Of a DNA stretch of 27,153 nucleotides, positions 15,486 through 22,695 are shown piece after piece. The stretch's first letter is position 1. Every line of letters begins with the position of its first letter. The position numbers and the translations under genes were made by a program. The stretch covers positions 1 to 27,153 of the forward strand of contig JAIPCS010000013.1 in assembly GCA_021738105.1 (NCBI GenBank), read 5' to 3'. Below the pieces are notes generated by a model. The model was not told the DNA's origin, searched no databases, and saw only the letters and a program-made list of their open reading frames with translations. The stretch is from Sulfuritalea sp. (GTDB taxonomy: Bacteria > Pseudomonadota > Gammaproteobacteria > Burkholderiales > Rhodocyclaceae).

Positions 15486-16667
15486 TTGAACGTGTCTCCG
15501 CTCTGGCTCAGTGCTTTTCGCCCCTTTTATTTTCTCGGTGCGCTTTACGCGCCGCTGCTGGTCGCGATCTGGCTCGGGGCGTTTCTCGGCCTGTGGGCCT
15601 TGCCTGCCAGCGAAGTGGCCGTGCACCTGCAACACGGCCACGAGTTCATCTTCGGCTTCGCCGCAGCGATCATCACCGGCATCGTGCTGACCGCCCTGCC
15701 CAGTTGGGCGGGCACGGAGGAAATCCGCGGACCGCGGCTGATGCTGCTGGTCGCGTTGTGGCTGCTTGGCCGTCTGGCGTTCTGGGTCACGCCCTGGCTG
15801 CCGGCATCGATTTCGCCCTGGCTGCCGGCGATCGTCGACTGCCTGCTTTTCCCGGCCCTTTTCGTTTTCCTGACGCCAGCTTTGCTGCACGCGCAGAACC
15901 GGCTTTACCTGTTGCTGCTGCCTGTGTTGCTGGCACTGTTTGCCGCCAACCTGCTCTACCACCATGGCGTGCTGACGGCGGACCCGCAGCAAAGCGGGGG
16001 GGCGCTGCGCCTGGCCGTGTATGCCCTGATCGTGCTCTACGTGCTCAAGGGCGGCGTGCTGACGCCCATCTTCACCGGCAACGCGCTGCGCGAAAAAGGG
16101 CGCGGAGACGTGGCACCCTGCAACATGCGACTGGAAGTCGTAGCGGTCGGCGCCGTGCTGCTGCTCGCCGCGCTCGATCTGGCGGCTGCGCCTGCGGCGT
16201 GGACCGGCGCCGCCGCGCTGGCCTGCACGCTGCTGCACGGCTGGCGCCTGGCGCGCTGGCGCGGCTGGCGGGTGGCTGACGTGCCGCTGGTGCTGGTAAT
16301 GCATCTGGGCTTTGCCTGGCTGGTGGTAGCCTTTGCGTTGAAGGCCGTCGCCGATCTCACCGGCATCGTGCCCGAGGGCGCCTGGCTGCATGCCTTCACC
16401 GAGGGCAGCCTGGGGCTGATGATGCTGGGTCTGATGACCCGCGTCAGCCTGCGCCACACCGGTCGTCCGCTGGTGGTGCCGCCGACCATGCTGATCGCGT
16501 ACGGGCTGATGTTCGCCGCCACCGTGCTGCGCCTGTCGTCCGGCCTTGGGCTGACTGACCATTCCGCGATTGCCGTGGCAGCCATTCTCTGGACGTCGTG
16601 CTACCTGCTCTATTTCCAGGAGTTCTGGACCATCCTGATAACACCCAGTGTGCCGCGTTCCCGATAA
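15486..16667 (+). CDS. nnrS: NnrS family haem/copper membrane protein
   Basis: This polytopic inner-membrane protein (393 residues, about 12 helices) belongs to the NnrS family, linked in denitrifiers and pathogens to relief of nitric-oxide stress. The N-terminal SAFRPFYFLGALYAPL and the histidine-rich HLQHGHEFIFGFAAAIITG segment (H47, H50, H52) are the family hallmarks, followed by LTALPSWAGTEEIRGP. Later conserved parts include the YHH near the middle, KGGVLTPIFTGNALR, and LGLMTRVSLRHTGRPL near the end. The first usable start is TTG at 15486; GTG at 15492 is an alternative, and neither has a clear ribosome binding site. No nor, nir or nos genes are in the window, so the denitrification context is not shown here. 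Confidence 0.92.
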   Translation: MNVSPLWLSAFRPFYFLGALYAPLLVAIWLGAFLGLWALPASEVAVHLQHGHEFIFGFAAAIITGIVLTALPSWAGTEEIRGPRLMLLVALWLLGRLAFWVTPWLPASISPWLPAIVDCLLFPALFVFLTPALLHAQNRLYLLLLPVLLALFAANLLYHHGVLTADPQQSGGALRLAVYALIVLYVLKGGVLTPIFTGNALREKGRGDVAPCNMRLEVVAVGAVLLLAALDLAAAPAAWTGAAALACTLLHGWRLARWRGWRVADVPLVLVMHLGFAWLVVAFALKAVADLTGIVPEGAWLHAFTEGSLGLMMLGLMTRVSLRHTGRPLVVPPTMLIAYGLMFAATVLRLSSGLGLTDHSAIAVAAILWTSCYLLYFQEFWTILITPSVPRSR

Positions 16668-16726
16668 CGATCAACGACGAACCCGCACGTGACAGGTGCT
16701 TCCCGTCGAGCGCCGCGACCGGATGC

Positions 16727-17266
16727 TCAACTGTTCCAGGATTTGATTTTCTGTTTGCGCCACTCCCACGGCGGCACCGCGTAGTCGTCCTGCCACAGGC
16801 CCTTCAGCCTGGCTCGGGCGTCAAACTCGTCATACTCGTAGTAACCCCGGTCGCTGTCCGACTGTTCGCGCGGATAGCCGCGGTACCACCACGCCATCCC
16901 GGCCTGGAGCTGCATGCGCCCGACATCATTTCTTCTGGCACAGTCCGGCCGGTTGCAATCCGCATCGGGGACCCACAGCTGGGCGATGTCGCGGCCGTTC
17001 CGGTCGCGCTTCTTGTCGACCAGCCGGGCCGGACGATTGAGCACCAGCCCGGACAGATGCTGCTTCGACTCCGGACCAAACACCTGCTTGAGTTCGGGAG
17101 CGTCGATGCCGACCAGCCGGATGGTGTGTCGAATCTTGTTGTGATCGACGAGGGTCAGCGTGTCGCCATCGCTGACGTCGATCACCGTCCCTTCAATATC
17201 GCCCGCCAGTATCGATCCCGCATGAAGCAGCAGGCACAGCACGACAGTCAGACGGCCCGGCGCCAT
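16727..17266 (-). CDS. Secreted staphylococcal-nuclease-like (thermonuclease family) protein
   Basis: Predicted calcium-dependent extracytoplasmic nuclease of the SNase (TNase) family, 179 residues. The ATG at 17266 (minus strand) opens a short signal peptide (hydrophobic core VVLCLLLHAGSIL, cleavage likely after ILA near residue 21). The OB-fold core follows: DVSDGDTLTL, RLVGIDAPE, GPES and DRNGRDIAQLWV. The catalytic arginines and glutamate of staphylococcal nuclease (R35, E43, R87) correspond to R50, E66 and R92, and the calcium aspartates map to the DGD and GIDAPE motifs, so the protein should be active. A C104/C109 pair might form a disulfide. An upstream in-frame ATG at 17344 would add 26 residues and bury the signal peptide, so it is rejected. 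The gene converges on nnrS with a 59-base gap. Confidence 0.88.
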   Translation of the reverse strand: MAPGRLTVVLCLLLHAGSILAGDIEGTVIDVSDGDTLTLVDHNKIRHTIRLVGIDAPELKQVFGPESKQHLSGLVLNRPARLVDKKRDRNGRDIAQLWVPDADCNRPDCARRNDVGRMQLQAGMAWWYRGYPREQSDSDRGYYEYDEFDARARLKGLWQDDYAVPPWEWRKQKIKSWNS

Positions 17267-17306
17267 GGCCTGGATGCCCGCACCCACCCGCGAACCGGGC
17301 AACGAG

Positions 17307-17702
17307 TCAGAGCAACACAAGGCGCACCAGTCCCCACAGCGCACCCACCCACAGCGCCAGATTGATCAGCAGTGCAATGCTGAAACCGCCGCCCCGGGTT
17401 GCTGGATTCCTTTGATAGGCCACGCCATACCAGACCCGGGCCGCGAGCCAGATGGCCCCCATGACGCCGGCGCCGCGATCGTCGATATATCCCGCATACA
17501 GCCACAGGGCCGGCAGCATGATCGCCGCGTTTTCCAGCGTATTCATCTGAATACGATAGGCGCGCTCGAACATCTCGTGTCCGGTCACGGCGGGCGCGCG
17601 TATGCCATAGCGCCCCCGGGCCATGGCTACGTTCAGACCGGTGAGGAACAACAGCACGACCACTAACAGGGTAATCAGCGAAGTCAAAGGAAGCGATGTC
17701 AT
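17307..17702 (-). CDS. MAPEG family membrane protein
   Basis: This 131-residue membrane protein with four hydrophobic segments belongs to the MAPEG (eicosanoid and glutathione metabolism) superfamily. The typical ERAYRIQMNTLENAAIMLPALWL motif follows the first helix; the R...N..EN pattern contributes to glutathione binding in characterised members. A second typical stretch, IWLAARVWYGVAYQRNPATRG, is in helix 3 and its loop. The ATG at 17702 is chosen because the 45 codons before it in the same frame do not resemble the family and overlap the start region of the divergent ABC transporter gene. It precedes the nuclease gene on the same strand with a 40-base gap, so co-transcription is possible. 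The substrate of bacterial members is generally unknown. Confidence 0.87.
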   Translation of the reverse strand: MTSLPLTSLITLLVVVLLFLTGLNVAMARGRYGIRAPAVTGHEMFERAYRIQMNTLENAAIMLPALWLYAGYIDDRGAGVMGAIWLAARVWYGVAYQRNPATRGGGFSIALLINLALWVGALWGLVRLVLL

Positions 17703-17790
17703 GACGCACCCCGGGCATTGGTTGGATGGCGGAACTATAACCCGCAGGCTTCGAGGCATACAATGCTCCCCGATTCCCAGAACCCCAGCC

Positions 17791-19569
17791 ATGTCCGATC
17801 TGAAAAGCTCCGCACGCGTTTTCGTCTCGCTGCTCAAACCCTACCGCAGCCGCGTCCTTGTCGCCGCCATCGCACTCGTGGTGGCTGCGCTGGCCATGCT
17901 CGGTGTCGGCCAGGGGCTGCGCGCAGTGATCGACCGCGGCTTTTCTGCCGGCGACCCGGCCTGGCTCGACCGTGCCCTGATGATGATGTTCGGCGTCATT
18001 GCGCTGCTCGCCGCCGCCACCTACCTGCGGTTCTACAACGTGTCCTGGCTTGGCGAGCGCGTCACGGCCGACTTGCGGCGGCGTGTCTTCGATCACCTGC
18101 TGTCGCTGCCACCGTCGTATTTCGAACAGGGCCGAACCGGCGCCGTGATCTCCCGACTGACGTCCGATACCACGCTGATCGAACAGGCTATCGGCTCCAG
18201 TCTGTCAATCGCCTTGCGCAATCTGCTGATCCTGATCGGCGGACTCGTCATGCTGTTCACCACCAACCTCAAGCTGACCTTGATGGTGCTGGGCGGCGTA
18301 CCGCTGGTGGTGGCGCCCATCGTGCTCTTCGGTCGCCGGGTAAGGCGCTTGGCAAAGATCAGCCAGGACCGCGTCGCCGACCTGGGCAGTCGCATCGATG
18401 AAACCATTCACGAAATCCGCATCGTTCAGGCGTATGGTCATGAGGATGCCGACCGTCACGATTTCGCCACGCTGGTGGAAAGTGGATTCACGACATCGCT
18501 CGAGCGCATCCGCAATCGCGCCACATTGGTGGTCGCCGTGCTGATTCTGGTTTTCGGCGCCATCTCGCTGATACTCTGGGTCGGCGGCCACGACGTACTG
18601 GCAGGCGACATCAGTCCCGGACAGCTCTCCGCCTTCGTTTTCTACGCCGCACTCGTCGCCGGCTCCGTCGGGGCCCTGTCCGAAACCTGGGGCGACCTGC
18701 AGCGCACCGCCGGCGCCACCGAGCGCCTGCTCGAACTGCTCGCCGCCCGGCCCGACATCACCGTACCGGAATCACCGGCGATGCTGCCTGCACGACCGCA
18801 AGGCGCCATCCGTTTCGACGACGTGAGCTTTCGCTATCCGTCCCGGCCGGACAGCCCGGCATTGAGTCACTTCAGCCTCGACGTATCGCCCGGCGAAACC
18901 GTCGCTCTGGTCGGCCCCTCGGGCGCCGGCAAGACCACGGTATTTCAATTGCTGTTGCGCTTCTATGATCCGCAATCGGGACATCTCAGTCTCGACCATG
19001 TCGCGCTGTCGGACGCCGACCCTCAGGCAGTACGAAGCTGCATCGCCCTGGTTCCGCAGGACGCGGTAATTTTCGCCACCAGCGCACTCGAAAACGTGCG
19101 CTATGCCCGTCCCGATGCCAGCCCCGAAGAGGTTCGGGCGGCCTGTGTCGCGGCATACGCAGACGAGTTCGTCAGCCAGTTGCCGCAAGGCTACGACACG
19201 GATTTGGGCGAACGCGGCGTGCGGCTTTCCGGCGGCCAACGCCAACGCATCGCAATCGCTCGTGCCCTGCTCGCCGACCGGCCGATCCTGCTGCTCGACG
19301 AGGCCACCTCGGCGCTGGACGCCGAGAGTGAACGCCTGGTGCAGGCGGCACTGGAAAAGCTGATGAAGAATCGCAGCACGCTGGTTATCGCCCATCGTCT
19401 CGCTACGGTACAGAAAGCCGACCGCATCGTGGTGATGGACCAGGGTCGCATTGTCGAAACCGGAACACACACGGAACTGGTGCATCAGGACGGCCTGTAT
19501 GCGCATCTGGCTCGTCTGCAGTTCACCTCGTCGGGCCACGGCCCGGCAGACGTCAGCCGCAACGGCTGA
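17791..19569 (+). CDS. Half-size ABC exporter (fused membrane and ATPase domains, MsbA/LmrA type)
   Basis: This 592-residue homodimer-forming exporter has a six-helix membrane domain (about residues 15-300, with the EQGRTGAVISRLTSDTTLIE coupling-helix region typical of type IV ABC exporters). An ATPase domain follows with Walker A GPSGAGKT (375-382), Q-loop Q423, signature LSGGQ (479-483), Walker B ILLLDE (499-504) and the H-loop in IAHRLA. All catalytic residues are intact. The ATG at 17791 is taken because the 56 codons upstream in frame overlap the divergent MAPEG gene and do not look like this family. It most resembles lipid A/multidrug-type exporters of proteobacteria; the substrate is not determinable. 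The SDR gene follows after 46 bases. Confidence 0.93.
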   Translation: MSDLKSSARVFVSLLKPYRSRVLVAAIALVVAALAMLGVGQGLRAVIDRGFSAGDPAWLDRALMMMFGVIALLAAATYLRFYNVSWLGERVTADLRRRVFDHLLSLPPSYFEQGRTGAVISRLTSDTTLIEQAIGSSLSIALRNLLILIGGLVMLFTTNLKLTLMVLGGVPLVVAPIVLFGRRVRRLAKISQDRVADLGSRIDETIHEIRIVQAYGHEDADRHDFATLVESGFTTSLERIRNRATLVVAVLILVFGAISLILWVGGHDVLAGDISPGQLSAFVFYAALVAGSVGALSETWGDLQRTAGATERLLELLAARPDITVPESPAMLPARPQGAIRFDDVSFRYPSRPDSPALSHFSLDVSPGETVALVGPSGAGKTTVFQLLLRFYDPQSGHLSLDHVALSDADPQAVRSCIALVPQDAVIFATSALENVRYARPDASPEEVRAACVAAYADEFVSQLPQGYDTDLGERGVRLSGGQRQRIAIARALLADRPILLLDEATSALDAESERLVQAALEKLMKNRSTLVIAHRLATVQKADRIVVMDQGRIVETGTHTELVHQDGLYAHLARLQFTSSGHGPADVSRNG

Positions 19570-19615
19570 TCCAGGTAAGCGATAATCATCCTTCTCTGCT
19601 CCGAAGGACATGGCA

Positions 19616-20365
19616 ATGCTCAAGGCGATTCTGACCGGACACACCCGTGGTCTGGGTGCCGCGATAGCTGAAGAACTTTTGTCGCGCGATATTGCCGTCC
19701 TGGCCGTCGCCCGTCATCGCAATACCGATCTTGGCCAGCGCTTTTCGGGGCGCTTGCAACAAATCGAGCTCGACCTTGCCGACTCGGCCGCGCTCTCCCG
19801 CTGGTTGGCCACCGATGAAATGCGGGATTTTCTTTCACCCTGCGACACCGCGTTGCTGATCAACAACGCCGGCATGCTGCAGCCCATGGGTCCCGCCGAC
19901 ACACTCGACGCAGAAGCCATCGGGCGTGCCATCGCGCTGAACGTCGCCGCGCCCTTGATGCTCTCCAGCGCCATGATCGCCGCCACGGCCTCCATAGCGG
20001 ACCGCCGCATTCTGCATGTTTCCAGCGGTGCCGGGCGCGATGCCTATCCGGCTTGGAGCGTGTATTGCGCGAGCAAGGCGGCGCTTGATCATCACGCACG
20101 TTCGGTGGCGCTTGAAGCCCTTCCCGCGTTACGAATCTGCAGCCTGGCGCCCGGCGTGATCGATACCGACATGCAAGCCGAGATACGCGCCAGCACGGTC
20201 GAAACCTTCCCCCTTCGTGAAAAGTTCGTCGCGCTGAAAGATCAGCACCAGTTGGCACAGCCGCGCGACGCCGCGGCGCGTTTGCTTGACTATCTCCTGA
20301 CCCCAGGCTTCGGTCGCAGCGCAGTGGCGGACTTGCGCAACCAGCCGGGTCAGGACATGTCATGA
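19616..20365 (+). CDS. Short-chain dehydrogenase/reductase (SDR family)
   Basis: This classical SDR, 249 residues, is a NAD(P)-dependent oxidoreductase of unknown substrate. The nucleotide-binding motif TGHTRGLG is at residues 7-14, NNAG at 83-86, the active-site serine in VSSGAG (136-137) and the YxxxK pair at Y150 and K154. The AAGGA ribosome binding site at 19604-19608 lies seven bases before ATG 19616 but only one base before the in-frame ATG at 19610, so the later start is preferred. The stop overlaps the next gene's start (ATGA at 20362-20365), indicating coupled translation. The protein resembles sepiapterin-reductase-like or YueD-type SDRs, but that is a guess. Confidence 0.9.
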   Translation: MLKAILTGHTRGLGAAIAEELLSRDIAVLAVARHRNTDLGQRFSGRLQQIELDLADSAALSRWLATDEMRDFLSPCDTALLINNAGMLQPMGPADTLDAEAIGRAIALNVAAPLMLSSAMIAATASIADRRILHVSSGAGRDAYPAWSVYCASKAALDHHARSVALEALPALRICSLAPGVIDTDMQAEIRASTVETFPLREKFVALKDQHQLAQPRDAAARLLDYLLTPGFGRSAVADLRNQPGQDMS

Positions 20366-21009
20366 AGCCGGTAGATCAATCAACGATTGAGGAGTCCCGC
20401 TGGAATATCCGCTACCGGGAGGCCGGTGAGAAGTATCTTTTTGGCACCGAAGCCAATAGCTATCTCGTCCGTCACGCTGCACGGATGCAAAGCGGACAAA
20501 CCGCGCTCGCGGTGGCGGATGGTGAAGGCAGAAACTCGGTATGGCTCGCCCGGCAGGGTCTGGAGGTGTCGGCCGTTGAATTGTCCGCAATCGCGGTAGA
20601 CAAGGCGCGGCGACTGGCGCGCGAACGTCAGGTCGCGGTGCACATCGAGATCGCCGACATGACCGCCCCGGAGTGGCCGCCGGCACGCTTGCACACCGCC
20701 TTCGACTGGGTGATCGGCATCTTCATCCAGTTCGTCGGTCCCGCCGAGCGTGACAAGCAGTTTGCCGACATGAAGCGACTGACCCGCCGCGGCGGACGCA
20801 TCCTGCTCCATGGCTACACGCCAAAGCAACTTGACTACCGCACCGGAGGCCCTTCGGCCATTGAGAACCTGTATACCGGGGCCATCCTGCGTCAGGCCTT
20901 TTCCGACTGGGACATCGAGGAACTGACCGAGTACGAGGAAGATGTCGATGAAGGCGACGGGCATAAGGGCCGCTCGGCGCTCATCGGTTTGATTGCGCGC
21001 AAGCCTTGA
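20362..21009 (+). CDS. Class I SAM-dependent methyltransferase (TehB-like subgroup)
   Basis: This 215-residue Rossmann-fold methyltransferase has the SAM-binding motif I at residues 48-58 (ALAVADGEGRN), followed by SVWLARQGLEVSAVELS with an acidic residue at the end of strand 2. The N-terminal WNIRYREAGEKYLFGTEAN and C-terminal GYTPKQLDYRTGGP and EEDVDEGDGHKGRSALIG stretches are typical of a widespread but poorly characterised proteobacterial subgroup related to TehB. The substrate is unknown. It overlaps the SDR gene by four bases. Its stop lies in a 7-bp inverted repeat at 21005-21026. Confidence 0.9.
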   Translation: MKPVDQSTIEESRWNIRYREAGEKYLFGTEANSYLVRHAARMQSGQTALAVADGEGRNSVWLARQGLEVSAVELSAIAVDKARRLARERQVAVHIEIADMTAPEWPPARLHTAFDWVIGIFIQFVGPAERDKQFADMKRLTRRGGRILLHGYTPKQLDYRTGGPSAIENLYTGAILRQAFSDWDIEELTEYEEDVDEGDGHKGRSALIGLIARKP

Positions 21010-21033
21010 TCCGGTGAGCGATCAAGCTATTAT
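21005..21033 (+). promoter_or_regulatory. Predicted promoter of the kinase-ANTAR operon with overlapping inverted repeat
   Basis: TTGATC (21006-21011) and TATTAT (21028-21033) make a sigma-70-like pair with a 16-base spacer (four and five of six matches). The -35 is part of a 7-bp inverted repeat, CTTGATC (21005-21011) and GATCAAG (21020-21026), whose right arm lies in the promoter spacer. The site straddles the methyltransferase stop codon. The same repeat could instead serve as a weak terminator for the SDR-methyltransferase pair. A leader of about 95 bases would precede the first kinase. This is prediction only. Confidence 0.4.
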
Positions 21034-21135
21034 TGGCATGATCACTGGAAATCCAGAAGCGTATCCTGCCGACGCCTGCAATGGCCATGCCTTCAGTTCG
21101 ATGCGGTGCCTCTATCCGAAAGCGAGCGCATAACG

Positions 21136-22695
21136 ATGTCCCGGAACAAAGAAATACAAAATTCGGAACTGAATGATCCGGCTGAAGCTCGTTCCACAGA
21201 AGAACTCCTGCATGCGCTGCAAATTCATAAAATCGAACTTGAAGCCCGGAATGAGGCCTTGCGCCAGGCCCAAATCACCATCACGGAATCCCGTGACCGC
21301 TATGTCGACCTGTACGAACTCGCTCCGGTGGGCTATCTCACGCTCGATAATCAGGGTCTCATTGCATCCATCAACCTGACAGGTGCCACGCTGCTGGGCG
21401 CCGATCGTTCGCTGCTGATTTCCAGACGGTTTTCCGATTTCGTCATGGACGAAAATCAGGACTTCTGGTTTTGGCAGTTTCAGGCGGTGCAGTGTTCAAA
21501 AAATCGGAAAAGACGCACCGGAGAGCTGGCACTGAGGCGTCCAAACGGGACACCATTCCGGGTGTTGATCGATTACCGGAAGACCTCGATTCAAGGCGTT
21601 GACGATTATGTGCTCCTCACGCTGACAGACAAAAGCGAACGACGCTCGATAAAGTATCGCGACCAGACTTTCAATTCCGTTTTCGAGCGATCTCCGATCG
21701 GTATCCGTATTGCCGGACCGGATCAGATCTACCGGCAAATCAACCCGGCTTTCTGCCGCATGCTCGGCTATAGCGAAACAGAGTTGCTCGGAATGACCGA
21801 TCTGGAAATCACGCATCCGGACGACCGCCCCATGACTCGTGACCACATCAAATCGATGGTCACCGGTGCAGTCAGCTATTTGTCCAAGGAAAAGCGCTAT
21901 CTCAAGAAGACTGGAGAAACCGTCTGGGTATCGCTGAATGTCGCAGCAGTTCGCAAGGAAAACAGCGGCGAATTGCTTTATTCGATCGGACTGGTGGAGG
22001 ACATCACCGCCAAGCGCGAGGGAGAACTTCAGCGTGTGGCATCCGCCGAACAACAGAGAAAGACGCTTGTTCGTGAGGTCCATCACCGCATCAAGAACAA
22101 TCTGCAAAGTGTCGCCGGATTACTGCAACGCGAGTTGGGCAAGTTTGTCGAACTCAATCCGCGGCTGGAGGTGGCCATCAGCCAGGTCAACTCGATTGCC
22201 ATCGTTCATGGCCTGCAGGCGTCCGATCCCGAGGAAGCCATTCGACTTTGTGACAGTGTAAGAAGTATCTGTGAGGCAGTGTCAGAACTGTCGCAGCGCT
22301 CAGTGCAATTGACGATTGAAAACGAATATTCAACTTACCAATTTTTCGAGATCGACAGCAACGAAGCCGTTCCGATTGCACTGGTGCTGAACGAGCTGAT
22401 CATCAATGCGATCAAGCATTCACCCGACGGTAGTGAGGCTCCCACTGTCACATTGAGTGCCGATGGTAAAGAAGCCCAGTTGGTGATCCGCAATGCCTCG
22501 GCGGGCAAGCCGGAATTCGACATGCCTGCCGGACAGGGTCTGGGCACCGGTTTGAGTCTTGTCCGCTCGCTCTTGCCTGCCCAAGGCGCCAGACTGACGT
22601 TTGAGTCGGACGTGGGCGGCCTGATGCTGACCCGCCTGATACTTACGCCCCCTGTCGTCGCGGCCTCAAATCGTAGTCGCCAGGCTCCCGCATGA
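21136..22695 (+). CDS. Cytoplasmic PAS-PAS sensor histidine kinase (HisKA_2 type)
   Basis: This 519-residue kinase has no membrane segment. An N-terminal coiled stretch (ELLHALQIHKIELEARNEALRQAQ) leads into a PAS domain (about 45-160) beginning YVDLYELAPVGYLTL, then a second PAS with its PAC segment (about 175-295, SPIGIRIAG...ITHPDD...GLVEDIT). The HisKA_2 dimerisation helix has the phosphoacceptor histidine pair at 316-317 (REVHHRIKNNLQS). The ATPase domain contains NELIINAIKH (N box) and GLGTGLSLV. The usual DxGxG G1 box is replaced by RNASAG. ATG 21136 is preferred over GTG 21106, which lacks a ribosome binding site, but the choice is not firm. The stop overlaps the next kinase (ATGA). 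The two likely signal to the ANTAR regulator at the end of the operon. Confidence 0.9.
   Translation: MSRNKEIQNSELNDPAEARSTEELLHALQIHKIELEARNEALRQAQITITESRDRYVDLYELAPVGYLTLDNQGLIASINLTGATLLGADRSLLISRRFSDFVMDENQDFWFWQFQAVQCSKNRKRRTGELALRRPNGTPFRVLIDYRKTSIQGVDDYVLLTLTDKSERRSIKYRDQTFNSVFERSPIGIRIAGPDQIYRQINPAFCRMLGYSETELLGMTDLEITHPDDRPMTRDHIKSMVTGAVSYLSKEKRYLKKTGETVWVSLNVAAVRKENSGELLYSIGLVEDITAKREGELQRVASAEQQRKTLVREVHHRIKNNLQSVAGLLQRELGKFVELNPRLEVAISQVNSIAIVHGLQASDPEEAIRLCDSVRSICEAVSELSQRSVQLTIENEYSTYQFFEIDSNEAVPIALVLNELIINAIKHSPDGSEAPTVTLSADGKEAQLVIRNASAGKPEFDMPAGQGLGTGLSLVRSLLPAQGARLTFESDVGGLMLTRLILTPPVVAASNRSRQAPA

Noticed and set aside
15034..15486. 150-codon minus-strand frame in the pssA-nnrS gap
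   Set aside because: No domain, signal or membrane pattern; it would also overlap the pssA start region. Treated as non-coding.
15071..16562. Long overlapping open frames (402 codons plus strand, 437 codons minus strand) across nnrS
   Set aside because: They are low-complexity Arg/Ala/Gln/His-rich shadows of the NnrS coding sequence in a GC-rich stretch, while the NnrS frame has clear family motifs.
16598..17365. 255-codon plus-strand frame opposite the nuclease gene
   Set aside because: It is antisense to a well-supported SNase-family gene with intact catalytic residues and has no family resemblance.
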